A stretch of DNA of 64,000 nucleotides, from assembly GCA_947243795.1 (NCBI GenBank), contig OX365929.1, forward strand, positions 1,228,446-1,292,445, read 5' to 3'. Below, one piece after another: positions 30,839 to 41,479 of the stretch. This stretch comes from Saccharomyces uvarum (Eukaryota; Ascomycota; Saccharomycetes; Saccharomycetales; Saccharomycetaceae). Made by a program: the position numbers and the translations under genes. Numbering within the stretch: position 1 is the first letter of the stretch; each line of letters starts with the position of its first letter. The notes under the pieces were generated by a model that worked only from the letters and a program-made list of their open reading frames with translations, was not told the origin of the DNA and did not search any database.

Positions 30839-32278
30839 CTATTTTTTGTCCTTTTTCGCCAACTTTAAAGACTTATGCATTGATAATAAATTTGTTGGGG
30901 AAATCAAATTTTGAGAAGATTTAGGAATGGAACTCAAACTCCATCTCTTACTTGCGGACGCACTACTTTCGGGTATCTTCACTTTCAAATTTTGCTTCTT
31001 ATTATGAGAAGCAGCTAAATATATGCTGGAAGGCTTATTTAAATGTGGTCCTGATTCGGGGCGAGCAGTGGCGCCTTGGAAGTTCCCGTACATTTCTAGT
31101 TTGGTTTCCCAATATGCCAATACTTTTGGAGACCAGTTTGTAGTGATCTTGGGTAGGTCATCTATATGAATACCGTTGCATAATAAAAACTCTGTAATGA
31201 AAAATATCGGCATTCCATTGATAATTTCGTAATGTTTCAGAGAGTATTGGAAAATGGATGGATGGTTCAAGTCGTTCTGCTCGTTTTCGCTTGTCGTTAA
31301 TTCTCTTAAAGAAAGTTTGCTTTGAGCAATGGCTCTTTGCATCATGAAGACGCTATCTAAATGGATAGCCTTGATCAAGGACTTCAAGGAAGTTTCTTTG
31401 TCCTGGTTACTATCGATAACAAACTTTTTAAATTGGTATTTATTGATAATGAATCTCGATCTTTCTAAATCTGTGGATTTAGATGTGATTTTCTTCATAG
31501 ATAGATTGTGGAGGTTGCTTTCGTAAATGGCATTGACGTTACTATTGGAGACATTATTTTTCAAAAGATGCATTAGTTCTATCGAGGTGAAATTGTCCAG
31601 TGTTAAAGATCTAACTTTAGAGATGTGAGAGCCTAAAGACCTATGGACACCTGAACATTTGATACATAATATGCATAACAAATTGATTGAAACCCACTCC
31701 ACGGATGCAGTGTTATTACAATCACAGCACTTCAAATTTGACGTATCAAGACTGCGAACGATTGTCAATAACTCATTCTTGTTGGAAGGTCCCGTATTGG
31801 CGAAAGGGATGTGCTGGGTATGCTGTTTGGAAACCTCAGTCTTTGATGGAATGTGGCTGTTACTGTTACCATCACTGTGAATACGACGAGTACGATGATA
31901 AAAATGATGAGAATGCGTGGTTTTTTGCTGGCTCCCACCATGACCGGTTGATAGGTGTGTGCATGACAGCTGGGCTGGATAACGTGGGAATTTCGATGGT
32001 GGTGAGGAAAGAGGTAACTGTAGTAATACCAATAATTCTTTCGCGGTCATTAATAAAGCGATGCTTTTTACGATCACATCACATACGTCGGAACCCTGAT
32101 CCGCCCCCTGGCGTTTCAGTTGTAGTTTACATCGAAGAGATTTAAGAAGAATATTGGTTAACTTTTGCGTGTTGTTATACCATGAAAAGTGATGCGGTGT
32201 TGCTAATGTTGCTGCTGCCGTCCCTTTGATAGACAAGGACACGACATTGTGATTGGTAGTAGTGCTATAAAGATCCAT
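30839..32278 (-). CDS. AGE1: AGE1, Arf GTPase-activating protein
   Basis: 479 residues. The ArfGAP zinc finger starts at about residue 180 (cysteines 184, 187, 205, 208) and is followed by the catalytic arginine in GVHRSLG (Arg213) and the SLTLD block. The first 170 residues are polar and unstructured. Age1 stimulates GTP hydrolysis on Arf1/Arf2 and acts in transport from the trans-Golgi, partly redundant with Gcs1, Age2 and Glo3. The C-terminus is Lys- and Ser-rich. It starts at the ATG at 32278. Confidence 0.93.
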   Translation of the reverse strand: MDLYSTTTNHNVVSLSIKGTAAATLATPHHFSWYNNTQKLTNILLKSLRCKLQLKRQGADQGSDVCDVIVKSIALLMTAKELLVLLQLPLSSPPSKFPRYPAQLSCTHLSTGHGGSQQKTTHSHHFYHRTRRIHSDGNSNSHIPSKTEVSKQHTQHIPFANTGPSNKNELLTIVRSLDTSNLKCCDCNNTASVEWVSINLLCILCIKCSGVHRSLGSHISKVRSLTLDNFTSIELMHLLKNNVSNSNVNAIYESNLHNLSMKKITSKSTDLERSRFIINKYQFKKFVIDSNQDKETSLKSLIKAIHLDSVFMMQRAIAQSKLSLRELTTSENEQNDLNHPSIFQYSLKHYEIINGMPIFFITEFLLCNGIHIDDLPKITTNWSPKVLAYWETKLEMYGNFQGATARPESGPHLNKPSSIYLAASHNKKQNLKVKIPESSASASKRWSLSSIPKSSQNLISPTNLLSMHKSLKLAKKDKK

Positions 32279-32302
32279 TATTCGTGAAGCATGCGGGCCA
32301 AT

Positions 32303-32554
32303 CTATATCAAAACGGCCGTTGCACCAATCTCACCTTTATGTCTCTCTTGGAACTCATCTTCTTTTTTCTTCCAAATATTGGTTTTTTTTTTTCCCTCTG
32401 CGTATGCGTAAAACAGTACTACAACGATAACAATAGCGAAAACCCAGGTTCCAGCAAATGAGCGTTCAAAACGACATTCCTTTAAATATAACATGAAATC
32501 CTCAAGGTGTGTTAGGTAAGGAAGGGGAAAAAAGGAAAAAAAGATAAAGTTCAT
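32303..32554 (-). CDS. Putative small single-span membrane protein
   Basis: 83 codons from an ATG at 32554 (a second in-frame ATG would give 63). One clear hydrophobic helix (TWVFAIVIVVVLFYAYA) is followed by a highly charged Lys/Glu tail. The signal-anchor layout and charge distribution look protein-like, but I do not recognise it. It ends only 24 bp from the AGE1 start on the same strand, inside the AGE1 promoter, so it could equally be a chance frame. Conservation between species would decide. Confidence 0.3.
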   Translation of the reverse strand: MNFIFFSFFPLPYLTHLEDFMLYLKECRFERSFAGTWVFAIVIVVVLFYAYAEGKKKTNIWKKKEDEFQERHKGEIGATAVLI

Positions 32555-32888
32555 AGATGTATATTAGATTAAAATTTTTTAAATTAGATATTGAATTAAT
32601 ACAGGTAAAAATTATAGAGAGGAAAATAAAAATAAACATAGATAAGTTATTTATTCATCTTCTTACTAATATTCCAATACAAGTGAACGAACATGGAAAG
32701 ATTGTAATAAAACCTTTCCAACATATTTTTTTTCCCTTCTTTGGTCCCTTCAAGGAAAGAGTGGTCTTTCTTCTTGTTCTATAATAATATTATTAAAAAA
32801 GCACATAAAAACTTGTAGCGATTATAAAAAAATTTGGTTTTTTCGAAATTATAGGATAATAATGTCTCTAAAGTCAAAATTAAAGAAC

Positions 32889-33092
32889 TTAGAATAAGAA
32901 AGCGACACCAGCGGCGACGGCAGCACCGAAGACACCAGCACCCAAAGCGTTGGAAGCAGCAGCACCGGTGGAGATCTTGGTGCTGGTGGAGTTGGAGTTG
33001 TTAGAACCGTTGGTGGAACCGTTGGTAGAAACGTTAGCAGCTTGAACAGCGGCGACGGTAGCGAAGGCAGCGACAATGGTCTTGAATTGCAT
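32889..33092 (-). CDS. YDR524C-B: YDR524C-B-like small GPI/cell-wall protein
   Basis: 67 residues from the ATG at 33092. A signal peptide with a VQA cleavage site (about residues 1-19) is followed by a short Ser/Thr/Asn-rich mature part with Asn-X-Ser/Thr sites. A C-terminal small-residue and hydrophobic tail (about 50-67) fits a GPI-attachment signal. The frame is open much further upstream but only through a GC-rich promoter. Strong codon bias (GCC/GGT/AAC-type codons) suggests high expression. Function is unknown; S. cerevisiae has a similar small paralogue, YCL048W-A. Confidence 0.8.
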   Translation of the reverse strand: MQFKTIVAAFATVAAVQAANVSTNGSTNGSNNSNSTSTKISTGAAASNALGAGVFGAAVAAGVAFLF

Positions 33093-33893
33093 TTTGTATG
33101 GAGTGTGATGAAACTTTTGTTTATTGGTGATATCGAAAGGATAGATGAGAAACAAACCTAGGAACAGTAAACAAATAATGTGGGAAAGATGAGAAAGATA
33201 AACTCGAGATTTTCTCGACTTCTTTATATATGGGGGGAAAGGAGAAGAAAGCCACCGCGATGACACAGCACCAAATCGCCTGTAAATAACGTGAAAAAAA
33301 GCGATGATTTTTTTCCCTGAGCTCTGCTCTGCTCTATTTCTTTTTCTCACACGGATATTCCGCTTGCAAAAGAAAAGACGTGGCTCGGGCCTTTGCCGTT
33401 TCGGAAATAGACTTTGGCGTTCCACGCCCAGAAGCGGCCAATCAGGCCCCCAGACGGGGCCGCACGGCCCCTTGCGAGGGCGTTTTCCTCGGCATTTAGA
33501 GGGGCCGAGCAGCGGGCCCAGGCCAGCTGCCCGCCCGATCCGGAAATCGCGTTGCTTGTTCGGGACAGATCCATCGGAAAGAAGGCAGGTCCAGATCCGC
33601 GTGCCATTCTGCAAAGCGCCAAAACAGGCGCGGGTAATGGCCAGACACAACCACGCGTTTTTCCGAGCTGGTGAGGGGCACCGCAGTACGCATCGAGGCG
33701 CGTACTGCCCCGGGCCGGGGCGATATAATCCATGTTCCGAGTCCTACACTTTCTAGTTTTTTGTCTCTCTTCTTTTCTCTGGATTCTATTGTATTAAGGT
33801 TATTAGCAAGCGCCTTACTCTGTTTAGATCGCATAGTGATTTCGAAACAGCAACAAAAAAAACAACACAAGATCACGCTTCAGAACTCACACT
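33093..33893. other. GC-rich divergent promoter of YDR524C-B and SNA2
   Basis: About 33370-33730 is strikingly GC-rich for yeast, with runs of GGCCCC, CGGGCC and GCCCGC. Several overlapping frames exist on both strands, which is expected of GC-rich sequence, so none is called. CCAAT (33438-33442) is a possible Hap2/3/4/5 site. S. cerevisiae has a dubious frame (API2/YDR525W) here. Confidence 0.6.
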
Positions 33894-34136
33894 ATGCACG
33901 CCCGCGATTGGTTATTGGTCTTTATTGCAATTTTCGTCCCTCCATTAGCAGTCTGGCTGAAGAGAGGGTTCTTCTCTAAGGATCTGCTCATTAATGTCCT
34001 GCTATTTTTGCTGGGTTTCTTCCCTGGTTTGATCCATGCCATGTACGTGATCAGCTGCCATCCATACGAGGAAAACGAGGCCTCTGGGTACTCTCATCTT
34101 TCTTCCACTGACGATAATTACGGTAGCTTGGCATGA
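33894..34136 (+). CDS. SNA2: SNA2, PMP3-family small membrane protein
   Basis: 80 residues with two transmembrane helices (about 6-20 and 31-52), the layout of the UPF0057/PMP3 family of tiny proteolipids. The C-terminal cytosolic tail has a YSHL tyrosine motif, used for AP-3 dependent sorting of Sna2 to the vacuole membrane in S. cerevisiae. The molecular function is unknown. Confidence 0.93.
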   Translation: MHARDWLLVFIAIFVPPLAVWLKRGFFSKDLLINVLLFLLGFFPGLIHAMYVISCHPYEENEASGYSHLSSTDDNYGSLA

Positions 34137-34365
34137 GCGGTCCTCCTTCCCTTCCCGCCCCTTTTCATCCCTCGTACAGAGTGATCGTCTAGATTTTGCT
34201 TTTTTATTTCTTTTTTTTTTATTTTTCATTTCTATATTGATGTACGTAAAGTGAATAATTGCGTGCTGGCAAGGCAATCTCATCGCTATTGGGTGGGCTA
34301 AGTAAATTTATAGTTTAATAATATTCTTCTATTTGGGTATAAGAAATACTCTGGCCAGTCGCATA

Positions 34366-35685
34366 ATGGATCTGTTGGGCGATATAGTAGAGAAAGATAC
34401 TTTCAACCCAGTCGAAAGCAATGATAATGATGCTCTTATAGCCAGTAATTCCAAGACGGGATTCCCTGAATTGTACAGACCCAAGAAAATATCTTCCTGG
34501 AAAGAAAGGTTAAGAGAGAAAAGAGCCCAAAGCAAGAACTCTGGTGCTAAAGAGGCTAAGAAGCAACAAGTGGCCACCAATGCTCCGCTATCCGAGGCAA
34601 AATCCATTCATGAAGAAAATATCAAAGTCTTGCAAGAGATGACTAGTGAACAGATAATGAACGAACGCCAGGACCTGTATGATTCGTTGGACCCTAAATT
34701 GATTGCCAGTCTTCTGAAAAACATAAACAAAAGAGCCAAGGACGAAACCAATACTCCATTATTTGCGGAAATAGAAGGTGCGTCGGGTACCTGGGTCGGT
34801 GGCAATAAGCAAGGCATTAACAATCTACCGCCCTTGGCAGATGAAGACGTGGATGCTGCTCTAGATATCAGAACTAAATCAAGTACAAACGCAAAGCATG
34901 TTGTATTTGAAGAGGAGGAAGAAGAAGAAGAAGAAGAAGAAGAAGAAGAAAACGATGACGATGCCGATGATATTGCGCCTTTGGATTTCCAAATGGCACA
35001 AAGCATTGATCACATGAAAAACGAAGATCTTTTCAAAGACGTTCATTTCATAAAACAAGAAAACCAAAACGAAATAGATTTGGAGAAACTGGACATTAAT
35101 GATCCTGATTTTAATGACAAACTGCACGACAAGTACTTCCCGGATCTGCCCAAAGAGGTCAATAAACTAAAATGGATGCAGCCAATCCACCAGGAAGAAA
35201 ATAAAAACCGCATCATCGAAGACGTGTTCGAATGTAGATTCGATTTTAGCGGTCATCTTGTTCCGCCCACAAGACAAATAGAATCCACCGTTCATTCCGG
35301 CTTACACCATCATAGCGAATCTCCTGAACTGGCCGGTTACACCATAGTAGAGTTGGAACATTTGGCAAGATCTACTTTCGCATCTCAAAGGTGTATTGCC
35401 ATACAAACTTTGGGGAGAATCCTTTACAAACTAGGCCAAAAGAGCTACTACCAACTAGTGCCGGAGATCGATTCAGAGACATATAAAGAAGATGGGAGTA
35501 TATCGAACGTTATGGATAAGATTTATTCCATGTTTTGGGATTTGATCATAGACGGCAAAATCATCGAATCGCTAGAAATTGCCTCGGACGAAAAATATAC
35601 TAGAAATCTATCAGTAAGAAATTATGCTATTGACGCACTTTGGCTATGGAAACAAGGTGGCGGAGACTTTAGAATCAAGAAATAG
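34366..35685 (+). CDS. RBA50: RBA50, RNA polymerase II assembly factor
   Basis: 439 residues from the ATG at 34366, the S. cerevisiae length as I recall it. Upstream in-frame codons show no homology. It is homologous to human RPAP1. The conserved N-terminal block (SEAKSIHEENIKVL...) and the C-terminal RPAP1 domain (ELAGYTIVELEHLARST...QRCIAIQTLGRIL) are both present. An acidic spacer contains an uninterrupted Glu run at about residues 183-197 encoded by GAA/GAG repeats. Rba50 helps assemble Rpb3-containing polymerase II subcomplexes and is essential in S. cerevisiae. Confidence 0.94.
   Translation: MDLLGDIVEKDTFNPVESNDNDALIASNSKTGFPELYRPKKISSWKERLREKRAQSKNSGAKEAKKQQVATNAPLSEAKSIHEENIKVLQEMTSEQIMNERQDLYDSLDPKLIASLLKNINKRAKDETNTPLFAEIEGASGTWVGGNKQGINNLPPLADEDVDAALDIRTKSSTNAKHVVFEEEEEEEEEEEEEENDDDADDIAPLDFQMAQSIDHMKNEDLFKDVHFIKQENQNEIDLEKLDINDPDFNDKLHDKYFPDLPKEVNKLKWMQPIHQEENKNRIIEDVFECRFDFSGHLVPPTRQIESTVHSGLHHHSESPELAGYTIVELEHLARSTFASQRCIAIQTLGRILYKLGQKSYYQLVPEIDSETYKEDGSISNVMDKIYSMFWDLIIDGKIIESLEIASDEKYTRNLSVRNYAIDALWLWKQGGGDFRIKK
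34909..34951 (+). repeat. GAA/GAG trinucleotide repeat encoding poly-Glu in RBA50
   Basis: A run of about 14 GAA or GAG codons, nearly pure GAA in the middle, lies in the acidic linker of RBA50. From memory the S. cerevisiae protein has a shorter, interrupted acidic patch here, so the run looks expanded in this lineage. Confidence 0.85.
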
Positions 35686-37821
35686 ATAGCAAGCACTACT
35701 GCGTACGTATATATAAAAAAATGCGTCTTTATAATAAAAACAAAAAATGTATCTCTTTGAATCTGGCTTTTGTAGCTTCTTTTTCAGTAAAACTATCTCA
35801 GGTATCTTCGCTTCCATGGTCTTTCGATTTCCGTATCTTCTCAATCATCCCCTCCCGCACACCAACCATGCTGTGTGTCTCAAGCCCAACCGAACCAAAC
35901 TTGAAAGAAGAACTGACTAGACTGACTCATCATGGGAAATGCAACACGTACAAAACAATTGGTGTTAATATAGGACATATTAAAAGGAGGGGAAATGATA
36001 TGAAAAACAAAAACATGGAAAAACCAATCTCGAAGGTCTGATAAAACAGGAGAAGTGCATGCATATAACATCCATGCAAAAGCGAAAAACAATTAAAAAT
36101 AGTCGCAATTCCAATCATGCCTATACTTTCCAAACGACTTTTAAAACAAAAGTCAATAGGAAAGGGAAAAAAATCTCCAAAGCAAATATCAAAATCACTA
36201 ATCAATAGAGAACAACAGTCTATCTTTGCACATTGACACATTCATCGAAGGTTTCAAACACTTAGAAAAGGGCAAGATTCAGTTTAAAAAAAAAATGATC
36301 CCCGACAAACTTAAGTTGTGCAATCCGTATCAAGTTGTCCATAAAGCTTATAATACGGTGATGAGCACTCTCATTAACCAACTTTATCATCCATATTTTA
36401 AACTTCGAACTCCTGAACACGGTGTTTTTTTTTTTTCATTTGGTTGACAGTAAAAATATTGTGTATTTTCCATTCATCATCGCCTTTTTATGTACTAATT
36501 TGAAAAATTTTCACGACTGCTATATCCGCGGTACCCGGCTAAAACATTGCGCGTAAGTGACAATCCAGGGTGAGGCGCATGTGCGCTCTAAGTGCCTCAA
36601 GTCGAAGCGTCATTCTACTATAGGGCGTGAATGCATTTATTAAAGCTTTGAAAAACTCATCCGTCCCCCAAGTACTTGTCATTTTACGAGATATGCATCC
36701 CGTTTGGTTTCCTGAAGATCGCATATGTTTACTGTTTACGACAACATCCTAGACTTTATTTCCTCCTGACTCGTCCGTAAGTTTTGATTAGCAGAGTATA
36801 ACATTAGAAACCGTACTGAAAGAATCCTTTTTTTCCTACTACTTGTCCCGTATTAGCCAAACTCTTGCGAATGCTGTACTCAGATAATTTCATCGACTTT
36901 TTATATCATATAGTGGTCTTGCCAATAATAAAATACGAAATAACGCCACGATGCGTAATAAAGTATACGTGCACGTTTCCTTTTTCAGTATGGAATTTAT
37001 TATTAATCTGCAAAAATAATTTCCAGAAACAGTACCTGAGTCAACGCATTGCAGAGGAGGCAATTGCATTTTGAAAGTAGGCAAGGCAATTATTTATTGG
37101 ATTAAGTAATATTTGTATCAAAAGACTGCAGAACCGTAAGGGAGATAGGTACATGACTTTACAACCGAACATTGAGTCCGCAAAAAAGTAATGCCTGTCA
37201 AAAGCCCCATATATAGAGCTTCCCCAGGCATTCCGGTGCCTGTTTAGTTCCAAACCCAAGCAGGCTGTACTACCTTTATTAATACCAAACGCATTCTTGT
37301 CTGCAAGGCTTAACAATGTACGTCTTTTTCAGGAAGTAATATGTACAAATTAGGAAACCGGGACCCTGCTTTTACGCGTGCTCCTTGCCATTTTCAGTAA
37401 GAGAAGCTCGGGTAAGATCGCATTTTCCAAACGAGCTTACGTGTCGCATCGACGGATATGGCGAAGCCTCTTATATAAGTATGCAACATTCGAGAAAGAA
37501 ACAATTTTTTTTTTAGTATGAAGATATTATCTTCGCATAGCAAAGTGTATATTTCTAAAGGATTCTAACCCAACAACGAGAAAATAGAGAAGCAGATATA
37601 TTAGGTTCATCACTGCTTTGATATCCCTCTCTTACAGAGTTCTGAAATCCTTACAGATTATAACCAACTGATTGTCGCTCATTTAAAAAACTCCTCCATC
37701 TATACTTAGTACTTTACCCTCACTTTTAAGTTGAATTTATTATATTCCTTTAGTTTTCTGTATTATTTTTTACTCTTTTGTTTCGTTTTCCCTATTGGTT
37801 CATTGTCTTATATCAACTGAA
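35686..37821. other. Long intergenic region between RBA50 and HLR1; possible snoRNA locus
   Basis: 2.1 kb with no convincing protein-coding frame on either strand. I recall that S. cerevisiae carries the H/ACA snoRNA SNR84 close downstream of RBA50, so the homologous RNA is expected at about 35.7-36.3 kb here. I could not identify its boxes by eye, so it is not called. The HLR1 promoter has a TATATAAG at about 37472-37479 and a T-run at 37506-37515. Confidence 0.4.
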
Positions 37822-39087
37822 ATGGTAAACTTACTACCCCCACCTCCTCCTCAATCGAAAGAATTTTCCACTCCTCCAAGAAATAGGCATCGTCACAAGA
37901 GATCCTTTGCTATATCTGGAGATTTCGAATTTCTGAAACAGCCGACTTCTGCTCCTGCTTTACCTTCTGCGTGCGACTCGCCCACTTTTGAAGATTCATC
38001 GAGAAATGCAAATGGCGCAAAGCTGGTGGCATCTAGTGATTCTCATATCGATTCGGCATCGATATGTTCTCCAAGCCCAAGGTTTTTCATTAGTGAAGAA
38101 TCTACATATACATCACCAATTAAAGGAGTGCCGGACGCTATCATTAATTTGGATGATGTATTCACCGATAATCCAAAAATGTTCAAATCACACCGAAAGA
38201 CGAAATCTGTTCCAGTGAAATTAGACGATTTCTATTCTTTTCATAAAGGTAGTTCTGTACCAGAATTAACTATAAATGAAGAAATGGATGAAGATGAAAC
38301 TAATTCTCAGCTATTGGAACCCATAAAACCATCTTCAACTTCTTTATCTACATGCATGGATGAGGATAAGAAAAGGCCACTAGAGAGTGCTAAAAGTTAC
38401 AATTCATTAAAAATTCAAGCACAAAAGCAAAGATATTATAATTCTACAAGATATTTGCCTTTAAACAGCGATGAAAGACCCACAGATTCACAGACTTTAA
38501 CGAAGCAGAGTTCCATTACTTCTTTATTTTCTTCCAGATCCATTACTCCTGTATCCTATAATATCAATACCGCAGGAAGAATTAATGCAATCAACGGAAA
38601 TTACCTGGACGATGTTCTTTATGATCTAGATACACCTGCAACAACGTTGATTCAAGATGTTGATAATCTACAAACAACTTCTACTGAAAGGGTTAGATTG
38701 ACCCCACAATCGTCATCGATAAAAAATTGTTTCCCTAAAGATGGGAAATACATCAACGGATTTAACTTTCAATCTCAAAATTACGATATAGCATCTTTTA
38801 CTGAGGATTTCGACCCAGTAACATCATTATCTTCCTCTATTCTTGATTCTGAAAGACAAAGTGTCGATGAAGAAGAAAGCATCCCAGAAGAAGTCCTACT
38901 GGGAGAACCACTGCGTGTATACAATGAAATCTCTAAAACTGGCGAAGGTGCCATTTTTCCGACGAAACAAGAATCTGTGTCCACTGACAGGAACAGTGAG
39001 CTCAGTCCAAGTCAATATGAAAAAATGTCCCTCAAAAGACGCGGAAGGTTTAAAATTTTTGCCAAATTGTTTTCCACTAAAAAATAA
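37822..39087 (+). CDS. HLR1: HLR1, LRE1-like cell-wall/PKA-pathway protein
   Basis: 421 residues from the ATG at 37822. The upstream open codons begin with TTG and are not used. It is Ser/Thr-rich and probably disordered, with conserved short motifs shared with Lre1: [20 protein letters not shown] near the N-terminus, [24 protein letters not shown], and a basic C-terminus ([17 protein letters not shown]). Several RxxS-type phosphorylation sites are visible. In S. cerevisiae it affects cell-wall integrity and interacts with Tpk kinases, like its paralogue. The name rests on these motifs and on synteny. Confidence 0.9.
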   Translation: MVNLLPPPPPQSKEFSTPPRNRHRHKRSFAISGDFEFLKQPTSAPALPSACDSPTFEDSSRNANGAKLVASSDSHIDSASICSPSPRFFISEESTYTSPIKGVPDAIINLDDVFTDNPKMFKSHRKTKSVPVKLDDFYSFHKGSSVPELTINEEMDEDETNSQLLEPIKPSSTSLSTCMDEDKKRPLESAKSYNSLKIQAQKQRYYNSTRYLPLNSDERPTDSQTLTKQSSITSLFSSRSITPVSYNINTAGRINAINGNYLDDVLYDLDTPATTLIQDVDNLQTTSTERVRLTPQSSSIKNCFPKDGKYINGFNFQSQNYDIASFTEDFDPVTSLSSSILDSERQSVDEEESIPEEVLLGEPLRVYNEISKTGEGAIFPTKQESVSTDRNSELSPSQYEKMSLKRRGRFKIFAKLFSTKK

Positions 39088-39088
39088 C

Positions 39089-39128
<40 letters not shown>
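39089..39128. repeat. (AAT)n microsatellite in the HLR1 3' UTR
   Basis: About thirteen AAT units follow the HLR1 stop codon immediately. The remaining 285 bp to the QCR7 stop is AT-rich convergent 3' sequence with T-runs near 39374-39418. Confidence 0.9.
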
Positions 39129-39413
39129 GTAATAATACCAAGTTATACCCACGATCTGCATGATTATAAAACAAATAAATACTAATAGATACCCAAATTT
39201 AATAATATACATAATAATCTTATGATGTCATATAAAATTTTAAGTCTGACTATGATAAATAAATAATATTGAATAGGCGTTGTGTACAAACGCAAATATA
39301 TAGATATAGTAAGGGATATGGTGTGATTTCTTAGCGTTCACTTCCTTCTTTCAAGATATGAATATTTAATGCTTTTTTTTCTGTTTACATTCTCATGTTT
39401 TTTTTTTGTTTTT

Positions 39414-39797
39414 TTATTTGGAGACCTCTATGTTATCCAATTCGTCCTTTTCCTTTGCTGCAGCCTCTGCTTCTAGTATATAAGGCAACAGATAAGGAAC
39501 ATCTTCTTGAGCCTTGATCCATTCGTTTCTTGGTAGCAAATGATGGGTCAACTCGCTTTGGTGAGCTCTGATTATTCTGTATGATCTAGCATATGATTCG
39601 TCTTCAGGCAACCTTCTTAGGGCAGTTTGCATGATAGGATTTTCCTCTGCGATTAAGTCATCGTATCTAAGCCCTAGTTTCTTGTAGCCCGAAAAGTTCA
39701 CAAATTGGTTGGCTACCGGAACACATAGTTTAGATAGGAGGGATGACTTCAAAATGTAATCACCAATTTTGACAATGGACGTAAATGATTGTGGCAT
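39414..39797 (-). CDS. QCR7: QCR7, cytochrome bc1 complex subunit 7
   Basis: 127 residues from the ATG at 39797. The open codons upstream start only at TTG. The sequence is nearly that of S. cerevisiae Qcr7 (UQCRB family), which faces the mitochondrial matrix and binds cytochrome b early in complex III assembly. The C-terminal [11 protein letters not shown] tail is kept. A perfect Hap-complex CCAAT box lies upstream. Confidence 0.97.
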   Translation of the reverse strand: MPQSFTSIVKIGDYILKSSLLSKLCVPVANQFVNFSGYKKLGLRYDDLIAEENPIMQTALRRLPEDESYARSYRIIRAHQSELTHHLLPRNEWIKAQEDVPYLLPYILEAEAAAKEKDELDNIEVSK

Positions 39798-39964
39798 CTT
39801 GTTCTTTCTGGCACTTTTGATAGGCTTTCTATTTCTGCTAAATAACTTCAAATTATTAGAACTTCGCTTTTTCTGTCTTGCATCTCTTCCCTTTTATTGC
39901 TGCTTTAATATAACGGACATGCCAGGCCCCTCGCGGGGTCACCCGATAAAAAGCATGCCGCCTC

Positions 39965-39972
39965 TGATTGGT
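39965..39972 (-). promoter_or_regulatory. Hap2/3/4/5 CCAAT box of QCR7
   Basis: ACCAATCA on the minus strand, 168 bp upstream of the QCR7 start codon, matches the extended Hap-complex site (TNATTGGT in reverse). This is the usual respiratory-gene activator site. Confidence 0.6.
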
Positions 39973-40038
39973 CAATACCAGATAGTAGTGTTGTTACACA
40001 TTTATAGATGGGTTATATATATATATATAATAGCTATT

Positions 40039-41016
40039 CTAGTAGTGGTATTCAGAAGGTTTCTGGCCGGCTGTACTGGGAAATCCATATTCAAGTAATG
40101 ATTTGTCCACCAGGGAAGGTTCTTCGGTGAGTTTGTCTAGCTTATCTTTGTCCTTAACTAAATCATGCCGCAGTACCCGGTAGGGTTAATGTTTAAAGAC
40201 AAAGGTGGTTTACTCTTGGCATGGGATCTTGGAACCACGCAGATCCATTTCTTGGTCAACAAAACATTGTACGACTTACCCAGTTCGCGGAGCTTCGTTG
40301 TTCCAATCTTGGAAAAACCTAAGTGCTCTTTGCACCAAAGAGATATAACACATGGCTAAAAGATCATCGTCGACCAGGTCAGACGATTCTGGAATTGGCA
40401 AGACAAAATGCGCAAAGGAAACCTTATCATCTTGTAGTGGCTCTGCTTCGAAAGTGGGCAAAAAATGGTCCTTGCCGTTACATAGGATGTCCTGAAAAGG
40501 AATAAACTTCCTGGGCATTTGCATAATCTGCATACGTTTGTGATTTTGGGAGGAACCGCTATGAGTTCCACAGTTATAAAAAACCAAGAGTCTGTTATTA
40601 GAAGTGTCACTGTCTTCATCACCATCGAGGGAACAGAGCAGTTTGTAAGCAGTCATCAAATCACCCGGTGTCAAAGCAGATTGCTGATCTTTAAACTCAC
40701 TTGTCACCAAGAGACAATGTTCAGGGACCACCGGGAACTTATTTAAAAGTAGCTTATATTCTCCGTCATCATTTACATCATTTATCACAACTAGTTCTTT
40801 ATCTGGGTTGGCAAAAGGGTCATCCATTCTCGTATCATCATCCTTCCTACCCTTGGGCTTAAAAGCGAAAGAAAGAGCAAACGTCATCTAGTATTGGATT
40901 GTTGTTAGTGGATCCTTCAATTTCTTGGATTCTGTCTGAGTTAGTTTTAAGTGCCCATTCTTTTTGGCTGCAACAAATGTATCGTGAACTTTCTGCTTTA
41001 GGTCCTTTCCATCCAT
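40039..41016 (-). pseudogene. APA2: APA2 pseudogene (diadenosine tetraphosphate phosphorylase)
   Basis: Full-length homology to Apa2, from an ATG at 41016 to the natural stop at 40039; the total span equals the intact 325-codon gene. Three lesions break it. Codon 43, Trp in S. cerevisiae, is TAG (40888-40890). A single inserted base near 40287 shifts the frame after about codon 243. A single deleted base near 40161 shifts it back after about codon 285. In addition the catalytic middle histidine of the HxHxQ motif (residue 161) is Arg, codon CGT at 40534-40536. Functional Apa2 degrades Ap4A to ATP and ADP; the paralogue APA1 presumably covers the role. A residual 203-codon frame (40276-40887) remains open. 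Confidence 0.93.
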
Positions 41017-41479
41017 ATTTTCCTTCCTAATCTTCTATGCCTCAACACAAAAGTTCACTCGCTCTTGCTCTTGTTCTCCCACATCTTATAGTTCGATCCA
41101 CTCTCTAAGCAGACAAATGTGCATGCACGTGATGCTGGCGTGGTCAATCGATTATTGTACGAATTAATATTAACAGCACATAATTCACAGCATCCCAATT
41201 ATATTCAGAGCGACCATTCATGATCTACGATTTATCTTCCTTTTGACTCATAATTATGATTTTCACTTTATTTTTTTGCTCTGGCTGCTCTTCCTAAATA
41301 TTCTTTCATGACGTTAAACGACTGGCGCACTTCCCGCAATATCGGCCGAATTTTATTTCATCAACATGACGATGAGTAGAAAAGAACAAAGATTTTCGAA
41401 TAGATTTGTCATTATAGTTTAATCATTAGCGGAGGTGAGAGGTTTACAGTTTCAATTGAGTGAATGGAAGCGAATTGCA
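41017..41479. other. APA2-CAB1 divergent promoter
   Basis: 463 bp between the divergent APA2 pseudogene and CAB1. It is AT-rich, with one CGGCCGAA patch near 41343 and poly-T. No coding frame or RNA is seen. Confidence 0.5.

Noticed and set aside
32889-33650. 253-codon version of the YDR524C-B frame
   Set aside because: Only the last 67 codons from the ATG at 33092 have a signal peptide and homology; the rest runs through the GC-rich promoter and begins upstream without homology.
35686-37821. tRNA genes in the long RBA50-HLR1 interval
   Set aside because: I looked for paired acceptor stems with A and B boxes on both strands and found none.
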